Below are positions 1-8,851 of a stretch of DNA of 23,885 nucleotides, piece by piece. Made by a program: the position numbers and the translations under genes. Source of the stretch: Pelomyxa schiedti (lineage: Eukaryota > Evosea > Pelobiontida > Pelomyxidae); contig JAHLWZ010000318.1 of the NCBI GenBank assembly GCA_020536535.1, positions 2,783 to 26,667 on the forward strand, given 5' to 3'. Within the stretch, counting starts at the first letter, position 1; every line of letters begins with the position of its first letter. The notes under the pieces are model-generated. The model saw only the letters and a list, made by a program, of their open reading frames with translations, did no database searches and was not told the DNA's origin.

Positions 1-1893
1 GGTGATGACATCGTGGAAGTTCTCCACGATCACCTCACGAAGAAACTGCCAGGTTACATGGTTCCAGCCTCATTCACGGTCATCCCGTCACTTCCAATGA
101 CCCCCAGTGGGAAACTGGACATATCTCGGCTTCCTGTACCTACACGGCAATTATTTGGGAGAACTGCAGAACTTCTTCCACAAACTGCCCAGGAAAGGCA
201 GCTCCACTCCATATGGTGCCAGGTACTGAGTGTTGAGTCGGTGAGCATTGATGCGGATTTCTTCCACCTTGGTGGGGATTCCATATTAGCCCTACAGCTA
301 ATTCAACGAATGCGTTCCAAGGGACTTAACGTCTCCCTTCAAACCTTGCATCATCATCGAACCATACAGTCCCTTTCTAACTTTTTGGAGTCTCAGCCGC
401 ACATTCCTTCAATAATGCAACTACAACCAGTCTTATCCCAAGCAGTTGAAACAGAAGCTCTTTTACTCACACCAATACAGCAATGCTTCTTCTCGTGGAA
501 CCTTGTTGAACCTAATCACTTTAATCAATCCTGCTGGATACACTTTCCCTGTGCGACAACAGTGAATGCTGTGGAGACGATGCTTTCCATTCTCCTCCGG
601 TACCATGATTCCCTCCGCATTAGGTTTCCTTTTTCGGACGGTACTGTTAAGCCACAGTATGCAGATGATTTTACCGTGCGAGTCTGTGAGACAGTTCTTG
701 CGCAATCCAATAAACCACAATGGAGGGATATTATGTCAGCGAAGGTGGCACACCTTGAACAAAGCCTTGACATCATACACGGGCCTGTTGTTGTTGCCGA
801 GTTGTTCACTTTTTCTGAAGTAGCAGGAGTGACACAAGTCTTATTTTTAGTTATCCACCACTTAGTTGTTGATTGGATATCTTGGCGCATTATACAAGAT
901 GATTTACTATTGTTGCACCAACAAATACTGGAAGGCAGGGTCCTCTCCCTTCCTCCTAGAACCAGTTCATTTTCCAAATGGGGTAAAGCTTTATTGAATT
1001 ACTTGCCAAGTGTAGAGAGCAAACAAATGGACTACTGGAGGAATGTCGACACTTTACAACGCACAAGCAGCCTCCCAACTGACGAATGTGACACCCATCT
1101 CGGAGGACCACCCCTTGACGAGGTGAAAATGGTCATCTGCAAAGAACTCACGGAAGCCCTCCTCACCAAATCACATGCGGTGTACCGCACAAGTGCCAAT
1201 GACCTCATTGTGACATCCCTGATGCTAGCACTTGAGAACTGGCGTGGCCTGTCCGATCTTGTGATTCAGATGGACAGCTTTGGGCGAGACGAGTGTGTCC
1301 AAGGCGTTGATGTGTCCCGCACAGTTGGCTGGTTCACAGCAACCTTCCCAGTGCACCTCTCCATCCCACAATTCACCCAGACACAACGACAAGACTCCCG
1401 ATTAGGCGCCGCAATCAAAGCCATCAAGCAACAACTCTCACAGATCCCGGACAGAGGAATCGGCTACGGCGCACTCAAGTACATGACCCAACATCGCTCC
1501 CCGTCCCACTATTCCTTCACCGACCCAGTCAACGCGCTGCATTTCAACTACCTCGGCGTTTTCGACAATTCCGGCTCCCGAATGTTCTTTGGCGAACCAA
1601 GCGACGCTGACACCAATGCCAATACCAATGACCAGCAACAGCAGCAGCAGCAACAACACCATCATCACGCCATAGACCACACACAAGTGGTTGATGTCTC
1701 GCCGCTCAACTCGCTGCCCAAGGGGGTGGTGCTGCACGTCACGGTCGGCGTGATCCAGGGCCAACTCACGGCGTGGCTGTCCTATCACAAGCAGTTCTAC
1801 AGACGAGACAGCATTATGGCACTGTCACAGTCGTTCCAGGCTTGTCTCGAGAAGGTCATTTCACACTGCACCAGCAAAGGATCACAACCCTGA
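1..1893 (+). CDS. Nonribosomal peptide synthetase, C-terminal part (end of A, PCP, terminal E domain); 5' partial
   Basis: The frame is open from base 1 to a TGA at 1891-1893 (630 codons here); the true start lies upstream. Domains in order: the end of an adenylation domain with the A10 motif SGKLD (catalytic Lys); a peptidyl carrier domain with FFHLGGDSILAL, whose Ser codon at 280 should carry the phosphopantetheine arm; then an epimerization domain. The E domain shows LTPIQQCFF (E1), HHLVVDWISW with HH at 856-861 (HHxxVDxxSW), RTVGWFTATFP (E5) and FNYLGVFD (E7). The protein stops right after this domain, with no condensation, thioesterase or reductase domain. By family knowledge, an A-PCP-E ending loads an amino acid, inverts it to D and passes it to a partner synthetase, as GrsA and TycA do. 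No intron is seen in 1.9 kb, unlike nearly all neighbours. A Q8H4 run is inserted in the E domain. Substrate unknown, because the specificity-determining part of A is outside the window. Confidence 0.93.
   Translation, partial: GDDIVEVLHDHLTKKLPGYMVPASFTVIPSLPMTPSGKLDISRLPVPTRQLFGRTAELLPQTAQERQLHSIWCQVLSVESVSIDADFFHLGGDSILALQLIQRMRSKGLNVSLQTLHHHRTIQSLSNFLESQPHIPSIMQLQPVLSQAVETEALLLTPIQQCFFSWNLVEPNHFNQSCWIHFPCATTVNAVETMLSILLRYHDSLRIRFPFSDGTVKPQYADDFTVRVCETVLAQSNKPQWRDIMSAKVAHLEQSLDIIHGPVVVAELFTFSEVAGVTQVLFLVIHHLVVDWISWRIIQDDLLLLHQQILEGRVLSLPPRTSSFSKWGKALLNYLPSVESKQMDYWRNVDTLQRTSSLPTDECDTHLGGPPLDEVKMVICKELTEALLTKSHAVYRTSANDLIVTSLMLALENWRGLSDLVIQMDSFGRDECVQGVDVSRTVGWFTATFPVHLSIPQFTQTQRQDSRLGAAIKAIKQQLSQIPDRGIGYGALKYMTQHRSPSHYSFTDPVNALHFNYLGVFDNSGSRMFFGEPSDADTNANTNDQQQQQQQQHHHHAIDHTQVVDVSPLNSLPKGVVLHVTVGVIQGQLTAWLSYHKQFYRRDSIMALSQSFQACLEKVISHCTSKGSQP
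1633..1668 (+). repeat. CAG/CAA then CAC/CAT codon run (Q8H4) inside the NRPS E domain
   Basis: Eight Gln codons (mixed CAG and CAA) followed by four His codons, flanked by an Asn/Thr/Asp-rich stretch (DADTNANTND). It lies between the NYLG-type motif and the last conserved strand of the epimerization domain, so it probably forms a surface loop. It looks like a eukaryotic simple-repeat expansion in an otherwise bacterial-looking domain. Confidence 0.9.
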
Positions 1894-2134
1894 GTGAGAT
1901 TGAGATGGAGTGAGTAACTACTACGACAGATCTCCCTTTGGTTGCGCATGTAACATACACCAGCACCACCAAGTTTTCGTTCTATTCTTTTTTCCTATTG
2001 CCAGCGCTCTAAAAACCCTAATTTTTCCCTTTCATTCGTTTTCTGGATCTTGAGCCATCAAAATAAAAAAAAAACCTCGCCGTCTCACTCACGGTAATTA
2101 CGGTACGGTCGTTAGGTGGACTACGCACTAATAA
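1894..2134. other. Intergenic region, NRPS 3' end / Rab promoter
   Basis: 241 bp. It holds a T-rich stretch and an AATAAA-containing A-run near 2061-2074 that could serve as the polyadenylation signal of the upstream synthetase. No conserved coding frame, tRNA or repeat is seen. The Rab promoter must lie here, but I recognise no specific element. Confidence 0.5.
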
Positions 2135-3264
2135 ATGGGCTGCATCAACTCCCAGCCACGTCCTGATCCTGTGGAGTGTATGTCTTCTGTGCATATTTTT
2201 TTGTTTTGTTTTGTTTTATTTTTATTTTTTTCCCCCTTGTACGGCCGACCTAATTTGTGGCATTGGGTGCATTGCGGAAGTACAGCACTTAAGTCGGATA
2301 AGAAGAAAAACCCATCATTGGAACAGGGAGTAAAGGTGACACGTCGAATACTATACAATGACACTACTACAATACATCACTGATGTGGATTCAAAAACAA
2401 ACAAACGAGACAGACAAATTGTGACTGACGAGAAATAAATCAGATTGTTCTGTTGGGTGATGCTGCCACAGGCAAGACTTGTTTGGTTGGAAGGGTTCTG
2501 CAGAATAAATTTTTGCAAGAAACCAGTGGAACTGTTGGGTAATGTTTTGGCATACCGTTGAACTACTAAATTCCAGCAGGGCTGCATTTCAGGTGTTTAA
2601 AACTTTGGTAGATGGAAGAGAGATAAAACTTGAGGTGTGCTTGTTTACTCACTCTACATAAATTGATTTCTTTCTCAGATATGGGATACCGCTGGGCAAG
2701 GTGAACTACATCTACTGCACAAAAGTTTTCTAACATTGATATTAAGAGAGATTCAGGTCATTGGCACCCATGTACTACCGAGGTAATCCATCTACCTGTC
2801 TTCTTCCAATGTTTAACCTCACCCTTAGGTGCAGTGGCTGCAATTGTTGGTTTGTCCCAAAATAAAAAACAACAAAATAAAAATTGTATCGACACAAACT
2901 AACCGGTCTATTCATACAGTGTATGATATCACGCGAAAGGTAGCTACACTTTCTTTGAAGCCCTAACTTTAACTACAAACTCCAGGAAACATTTGATGTA
3001 ATGCGGCGATGGATTGATGAGCTCAACACTGCTGCCTCTGCCAATATAATTATTGCTATTGCTGGGAACAAGCTTGATTTGGCAGAGAAACGAGCAATTC
3101 CCACAGCCACAGCAGAAGATTACGTTCTAGAGATGAAGCAGGAAGGAATGAGGCCACCCATTTTCATTGAGTGCAGTGCCAAAACAGGGGAAAATGTTTC
3201 CTCCATGATCAACCAAATATGTAAGCAGCTCATTGTCCTCAGTGACCAAGGACTTTTGGTGTAA
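2135..3264 (+). CDS. Rab5-like small GTPase with N-terminal acylation signal (Ara6-type)
   Basis: Exons: 2135-2177, 2286-2335, 2444-2538, 2580-2634, 2679-2700, 2747-2782, 2829-2849, 2920-2939, 2986-3264; all phases close and give 206 aa. All GTPase motifs are present: GDAATGKT (P-loop), GTVGAAF (Rab5-type switch I), WDTAGQERFRSLAPMYYRG (switch II), GNKLDL and ECSAKTGENV. The N-terminus MGCINSQ fits N-myristoylation (Gly2, Ser6) with a palmitoylatable Cys3, followed by a basic patch (LKSDKKKN). The C-terminus ends ...SDQGLLV with no cysteine, so geranylgeranylation, the usual Rab anchor, is not possible. This is the arrangement of plant ARA6/RABF1 and Plasmodium Rab5b. A role in endosomal traffic is inferred from the Rab5-type switch regions. 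Introns range from 41 to 108 nt; two exons are only 20-21 nt. AATAAA follows the stop at once. Confidence 0.92.
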
Positions 3265-3582
3265 AATTTAATAAAAAAAAAAAAGCAAAGAGTACTCCCC
3301 TTTCGTTCCCCCACTTTCAGTTTTCGAGATCGCCACCAACTTTGACCCAGAACAGTAAGAATGGTGAGGAAAACAATGAGACTACAGCTAATCTGAGTCG
3401 GTGAACCGGCATGCCGATCTTCCTTTTTTGCAATAATGAATTTTTCTGTATGCGGAGAACGGACAGCAACAGAGCAGCCCTTTCCTGCATTTTCCCGTCA
3501 CAACGCAACAAAAACAGCACTTTACGGGTCAGTGGCAGTCACGACCACTTGCTTTGCTTTGCGCTGTTGTTGGGTGGGGATT
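3265..3582. other. Intergenic region / 5' leader of the receptor phosphodiesterase
   Basis: 318 bp. An ATG at 3436 is in frame with the phosphodiesterase start chosen at 3583 and would add 49 residues (Cys/Thr-rich, no recognisable domain). I treat it as leader, since the 3583 ATG gives a short basic N-terminus followed directly by a membrane anchor. No other feature is recognised. Confidence 0.4.
3270..3275 (+). terminator. AATAAA polyadenylation signal of the Rab gene
   Basis: AATAAA begins 6 nt after the TAA stop and continues into an A-run. It is the only good candidate before the next gene. Confidence 0.6.
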
Positions 3583-6500
3583 ATGGGACTGAGAGGTGAC
3601 GGCCGGGTGTGGCTGTCTGGGCCAATTGGGCTTGGACGCGGGCATAGTTTATCCTTTGTTGTTGGAATTTGTTTGTTGATCGTGTGTTGTGGTGCAGGCG
3701 TTGGTGCACTGAAGCAGGGCGTAAAATATTCTGAGTGCGTTTTTCTTGGTTTTTTTTTTTTTTCAAATGATCTATGGTTAGGGACAAAGTTGATGTGGTG
3801 TCAAGTGACATTGAGGCTTGTGCTGCAAACGTGGGAGTTGACTTTGGGACAATACAGAGTGTATTTCTCTAGCTTTTTTTTTTTTTTTTTTTTTTAACAA
3901 AACATAAACCAAATCACCAACTAGCTATTGACTATTACTGCCGACACAATTGTGATCTCTAAAAAACACAATTGGAATGCGAAGATCACCAGTTCAGTAT
4001 CCGACTTGTCTATAGGTCAAGATGCCACCAACCCACCTCTGTGGCCAAATGGCATTCTGGTGGATAGGCGGCTAACCAGGAAATCAGAGGTAACCTCCTG
4101 CAGCATTATTGTGTTGACATCCATTACAGTTTCTGCTGGGTGTTGGCGAACTTGCACCGCGACCCTCATACTTTCCCAATTGCCAGTGCAACACCTCTGA
4201 TACAATATGGGCTTCGTATTGTCAGAAGTTTTTTAATGACTCATCTATGTGTATCTCATGTCATGAGGCTTGTGAAGGGAATGACGCATTTCAGTTGTCC
4301 TTATTGATGGAAGTTTTGGCACCAACTTATTGCGATACCGTCCCTTCTGCATTCACTTGGATCCTTGGCACAGATACCTGGATGAGGTGCTTTACCCCTT
4401 TTGGTAGTTCAACACTAAAAGAACCAGGGTGGTTATATACTCAATTGGCTCACTTGTGCCCTATGGCATGGATATCCTGGCATACAAAAGGACCATTGAC
4501 AACGATAGGTTTTACCTTGTAGCTCCAGCTACAAATCCCAATCGCACGCTCCGATTTGCTGAGCCAACAGTATTAGCCTCACTTGCAAGTATCTACATTT
4601 GCACACGAAAAGGGACTACTTAATCACCTCAATAGCGCAAGTAGTTGTAATTGCCTATCCTCTTTACGACGGGGATGAGTTTCTTATGGGTGTTTTCGTG
4701 GAAAATATCCTCAAATCTCTTCTGTCAACTATGTCACAGTGGAATCCAGTTTCAGGATGCTTTTCATTCATATTGACTCCCAAAGGGAGTGTCGTTGCAG
4801 GCTCGGCTAAGTTTTATGAATCTGTCTTTGGTGCACCTTATGTATTCAATATTCTTTACAATATCAGCACCACAAATATATCTGAGGCATGGCCTGCTCC
4901 TTTCATTTCGATTTCTGATTTGACTAGGTAATGTCTGCATTTGACTGTGACTCCTGCAGTCATAAGGTGGCGCTAACAAATGACACTTTCTTTGTGTTGC
5001 ATGCTCCCATACCAAACACACCATGGATATTATTCCTAGCATCGCCAGAGTCTTATTTCCTTGTCGAGGTACACTCTAAAGCTCTTATGGGGATGGGAAT
5101 TGCTGTTGGTGTGGTGGGGCTACTGATGCTCGGCCTGGTGGGTTTGGTATTTGGTATAGCACTGAAGTACAGAAACAAGGTAAAACAGCCAACGCAACAC
5201 TGTTTCTAATTTGTGGCAGGCGTCAAGTCTCCAAGAACAAGTCAGCTTATTTACAAAAGGACAAAATATGTTAGGAACACCTGAGGAGTATGTTGTGTCT
5301 GAATTACTGCGTATTCAGAAATTACCGAGTACGTTCCATTCTGTGAATGTTGTTAGTTTTCTGACAGTTGTAGAACTATCCCGCAATCACAAAAAAAGGT
5401 TATCAGAGATCATTGGTATGATCTCGGGCAACAATTTGTATAGACCAGATTACATCGCAAAGAAGCAGCTTGGAATTTTGCGTAAGTAACTTTGACACAG
5501 CCTTACCTACTCAATTTTTCATCACAATGTTAAACAGAGTTGGATACTGAAGTGGATAAATTTGTACAGGCCACACTACTCGGGGAGGGAGGAACAGACA
5601 CTGTGAACCCCTGCTCCCACTCCCAGTCCCGCCCTGTATCATCATCATCAATGTGTGACTGCTCCTTTTCTTTACTGGTTGTAACATTAGTGCTTTCAGA
5701 GAACTGCAATTGCGTGGGAGTTTTGATGTACCCAAAAACTTCTCCTCTTGGAATTTTGATGCCCTCAAATCTTGTGCCAGTGATGCAATGTCTACATTAT
5801 TTCCCTCCGTCGCCTTACACATTCTTACCGAATGTGGGATAATCGAGGCATTGGAGCTTTCTGAAAGGAAGGTTGCTTCCTTCTTCGAGCAGTTATCAGA
5901 GGGCTACTTCCCCAATCCTTACCACAACACGGTGCATATTATGGATGTTGTCCAGGCAATGACTGCACTTTTAAAAACTGTACAAGACCGACTCACTCCC
6001 ACTGAGTTATTAGCCGGAGTGTTCTCAGCTTTTGTATGCTGAAACCCTTCTTTTTCGAACCTCGTAACTTTGAAATAGATTCACGATTACAAGCACCCAG
6101 GTAGGGAACGCACGACAACAAGATTAAGTTCACCTAACTTCAACACAAGGTGTAAATAATAATTTCCTTTATGCGTCCCTTGATCCCATAGCCATCAATC
6201 ACAATGGAATATCCGTAAGTATTTGTACATACAGCTTTCCACTTAGATGTAACAGGTTTTGGAAAGTATGCATGTCTCGGAGGCTTTTGCACTGTTGTTT
6301 TCCAGAGAAGATCTTAATTTCCTTGACCATTGGCCCAAAGTACCAGCCTGTTATTCACTTTGTTTGGTGGTCACTAACTGGTTTTCCTCCTGCAGGCACA
6401 AATTCACGATTTTCATAAGCAAGTTGTGGGGTTGGTTCTGAGCACTGGTACTGTGACTCTTTTACCCCTCTCAGGTCTGATATTTCAACTAGATATGAGT

Positions 6501-7066
6501 AGACACGTCGAAATAGTTGGGCATGTGAAGGCAATTCTAGCCAGCAAAGCCGAACTCGACTTGAGCACTCAGGTGTGCACACATTCATGTCCCTTTATCA
6601 AGTAATTACCTCCAAGGTGGAAAGAGAACTATGCCTCAAGATTTTTCTCAAGCTTGCGGATGTTAGCAATGCCACTCGTTCGTGGCCTACAGCAAAGGCT
6701 TGGGCTGGTCATGTGATGGAAGAGTTTTTCAACCAAGGAGAACAAGAGAAAACCAACAATCTACCGATTTCTCCCTTCATGGACCGGAACACTGCTGTAT
6801 GTGTATATATTCACCTTTTTTCATTCCAATCCAACGAGAATAAACTGACTATCCTTGACAATACAAAAATACAGAATATTCCAAAAGTCCAACTGGCATT
6901 CGTTGACTTCGTGGTGATGCCCTTTGTTGAAGCCATTGCACCACTTCTACCCTCAGAAATGGCCCACCTGCTCTCTCAGTCTATCAGGGACAATCGCTCC
7001 CAGTGGGCATCGCTGGATAGCAGGCCACCCTCACCAAGTGAACATTGTAATAAAGCAAGCAATTGA
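3583..7066 (+). CDS. Transmembrane Cache-type receptor with class I cyclic-nucleotide phosphodiesterase domain
   Basis: Eighteen exons: 3583-3734, 3782-3860, 3925-4089, 4130-4386, 4428-4588, 4642-4927, 4960-5179, 5220-5328, 5368-5481, 5538-5652, 5700-6033, 6079-6100, 6150-6214, 6256-6339, 6396-6447, 6493-6572, 6617-6796, 6875-7066. Phases close to 888 aa. Order: membrane anchor (SLSFVVGICLLIVCCGAGVG, about residues 24-43); a 360-residue extracellular sensor with Cys-rich segment and Cache-like strands (VVIYSIGSLVPYG, IAYPLYDGDEFLMGVFVENI); second membrane helix (GIAVGVVGLLMLGLVGLVFG) near 412; linker (GTPEEYVVSELLRIQK); catalytic domain from about 555. Catalytic motifs: NPYHNTVHIMDV (H628), IHDYKHPG, LKLADVSN, LPISPFMDRN. 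It should hydrolyse cAMP or cGMP in the cytosol under control of an outside ligand; nucleotide and ligand are unknown. Exons 1-3 are the least certain part. An alternative in-frame start is at 3436. Confidence 0.9.
7049..7054 (+). terminator. AATAAA overlapping the last codons of the phosphodiesterase
   Basis: AATAAA forms the Asn-Lys codons 10 nt before the TGA stop (7064-7066). Only 44 bp separate this stop from the stop of the opposing phosphatase gene, so the 3' UTR must be very short or overlap that gene. The match could be chance; no other AATAAA was seen between the stops. Confidence 0.4.
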
Positions 7067-7110
7067 TTGTAGATGTTCTTTTTTGAAAAAACCAAAATTT
7101 TACAAGCTAT

Positions 7111-8601
7111 TTAGCTGGAATTAGGTGCAGGTTGCTGGGTTGTTGTACTAGTACTGGTGGAAGTTGATGGTGCTGTGGTTTGGGGTTCTGTGTGGGTTGC
7201 CGTATTTTTTCTCACCTTCTCTTGGTAATTTATCAGTGCTTGCCGGAAGTTATCATTCATGGTTAGTTTTAGTCCTCTTAGCTGTTGCACTGTGCGGAAT
7301 GCTTTGTCTGCATCCCACCCTAGTTCTGATACTAAGTAGGCAATAATAAATGTGGGTGCCCGGCTGCGACCTGGAAAACTTCAGTCATCGTGAAAGAAAG
7401 CTCTGGCAAACCTTCATGGCAGTGAACTAGGATTTTCTCGTTTTGTGCTATAACACCTTTGATGTGACTAACTACTTCATCAAAGTAATTGGAGACTGGG
7501 GCGTCTTCTGTATCTTTAATGGGGATCCTATAAAGGAATATTAGGTTATATTATTTTATCCGTTATTTACCGCTTATAGTCCAATCCTTTTTTTTCAAAG
7601 TAATTTTTAACTTCAGAGGTCAAGTTTACAATATGTCTGATCTTGGTTTCCTCAAGCCACTCTTCATTGGAGGCTGCGAATCTACTTCCAAAATACAAAC
7701 CTACATTTGTTGTAGAATGAAGAGTGGTAATTACTACAAGGTACCTGGTACAACTTGGAAACCTTCCGATTCTGCCTGCGCCTTTTTATTTCTAAGTTCT
7801 TGTTCAGTTTGCCTCTCTTCCCTAGCTTTTTTGAGAGCCATCTGTTTTTTCAGCCTTTGTGCCTAAGGCAAGGATGTGGTGAGATGTATATTTGTAATGG
7901 CAGAAATACATCCTGCTTTGCGAGTTGGTCAGGCGTTCTATGGAAAATAAGACCAAAGAGATAGAACTTATACTTACAACGGTTTTGGTGTCTTAGGAGA
8001 TTTGGGTTTTTTCTTGTGCATGACTTTTACCCCGTTAGAGAAGTTCCAAAAGGTTCGAAGTGGAGGGCAAACCAAAAGTAGGTTCAAAAGTGGTTAGCTT
8101 TTTCCTGGTTCTTGATGTGTCCACGGATGTGTTCCAATAATTCCCATCCAGACCTACATCGGGCTTTCGTTTGCCCCTTTTAGCAGAGCACTTCTCCTCC
8201 AGCTTCTTTGTATGGATTTCACCCTTCTCTCCTCCCACTACTTTCTTCATCTCAGGGTAAGTTTGCACAAAAGCCAATACTCCCACATCCCTCCCCCTTC
8301 AACTCATTGCATGAGAATAATTGAAAGGGCAAAATTCCACTGGTAGTACCTTATCAGTACCGCTATACTCGGTACTCGTGAAAGTTCCCATAATGCCATT
8401 ACATCCAAGCGATGGCGAATCCGCGGTGCCATTGACTGGTGTTGCCTCTTGTCCCACAATGAGTTTAATGGAGCCGTCTCCTTTGCCGTTCCTAACTTGT
8501 TCGTTGGGTTCTGTCGTCTCACTGTTCACCCTTGCTCTCTTGCTCTCGGGGGGAACAATCGTTCCTGATGTTTCTGGCAATTGTGCCTGTTCATCACCCA
8601 T
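7111..8601 (-). CDS. Dual-specificity protein phosphatase
   Basis: Exons on the minus strand: 8601-8350, 8250-8073, 8023-7978, 7854-7745, 7700-7571, 7527-7412, 7370-7111; total 363 aa in phase. The catalytic half is secure: VVPGLYFGSRFAASN, then HIVNLTSEVKNYFEKKG, then IPIKDTEDAPVSNYF (general-acid Asp region) and the signature HCHEGRSRA (HCxxGxSR, nucleophile Cys), followed by AYLVSELGWDADKAF and LTMNDNFRQAL. The active-site motif is assembled across an intron. It should dephosphorylate phospho-Tyr and phospho-Ser/Thr; substrate unknown. The first about 190 residues are low-complexity and basic (ESKRARVNSE, CSAKRGKRK, MHKKKPKSPKTPK), suggesting a nuclear signal, then a charged helix (MALKKAREERQTEQELRNKK). 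The tail is Ser/Thr-rich (STSTSTSTTT). The splice sites of the first three exons are less certain than the rest; the second exon could begin elsewhere. Confidence 0.85.
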
Positions 8602-8851
8602 TATAATTAAAACCTACCTCCGGACTTCACGCGGTTATAAAACTTGCTTGCGTTCAAACGAAAGAAGTGGAAGGAAGCACTTCAGTGATTTAGGCGAAAC
8701 AATCAAGGACGTTGCGGTGATGGGTTTGTTGGCAAAACAAATATTGGATTTATTTCCTTTGCCTTAAGTTATTTTGGTAGGTTTTCCACACTAGTTAAAC
8801 AATATTGCTGCTGGAGAGAGCATAACGCAAAATCGCTCCACCAAACGGTTT
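8602..8851. other. Intergenic region between two minus-strand genes
   Basis: 250 bp between the start of the phosphatase gene and the stop of the UBL gene, both transcribed leftward. It must contain the phosphatase promoter and the 3' UTR of the UBL gene. I see no recognisable element. Confidence 0.4.

Noticed and set aside
1438-1788. Minus-strand frame of 116 codons with a Leu run
   Set aside because: The Leu run is the complement of the Q8 codons of the NRPS; the plus frame carries conserved E-domain motifs throughout.
3745-3895. Long T-runs (about 3750-3763 and 3873-3894) as transposon poly-A tails or terminators
   Set aside because: Both lie inside introns of the phosphodiesterase gene that are needed to join its first three exons; they are most simply polypyrimidine-rich intron sequence.
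8321-8767. Plus-strand frame of 148 codons
   Set aside because: It mirrors the first exon of the phosphatase and extends into its promoter; no domain and no splice logic with neighbours.
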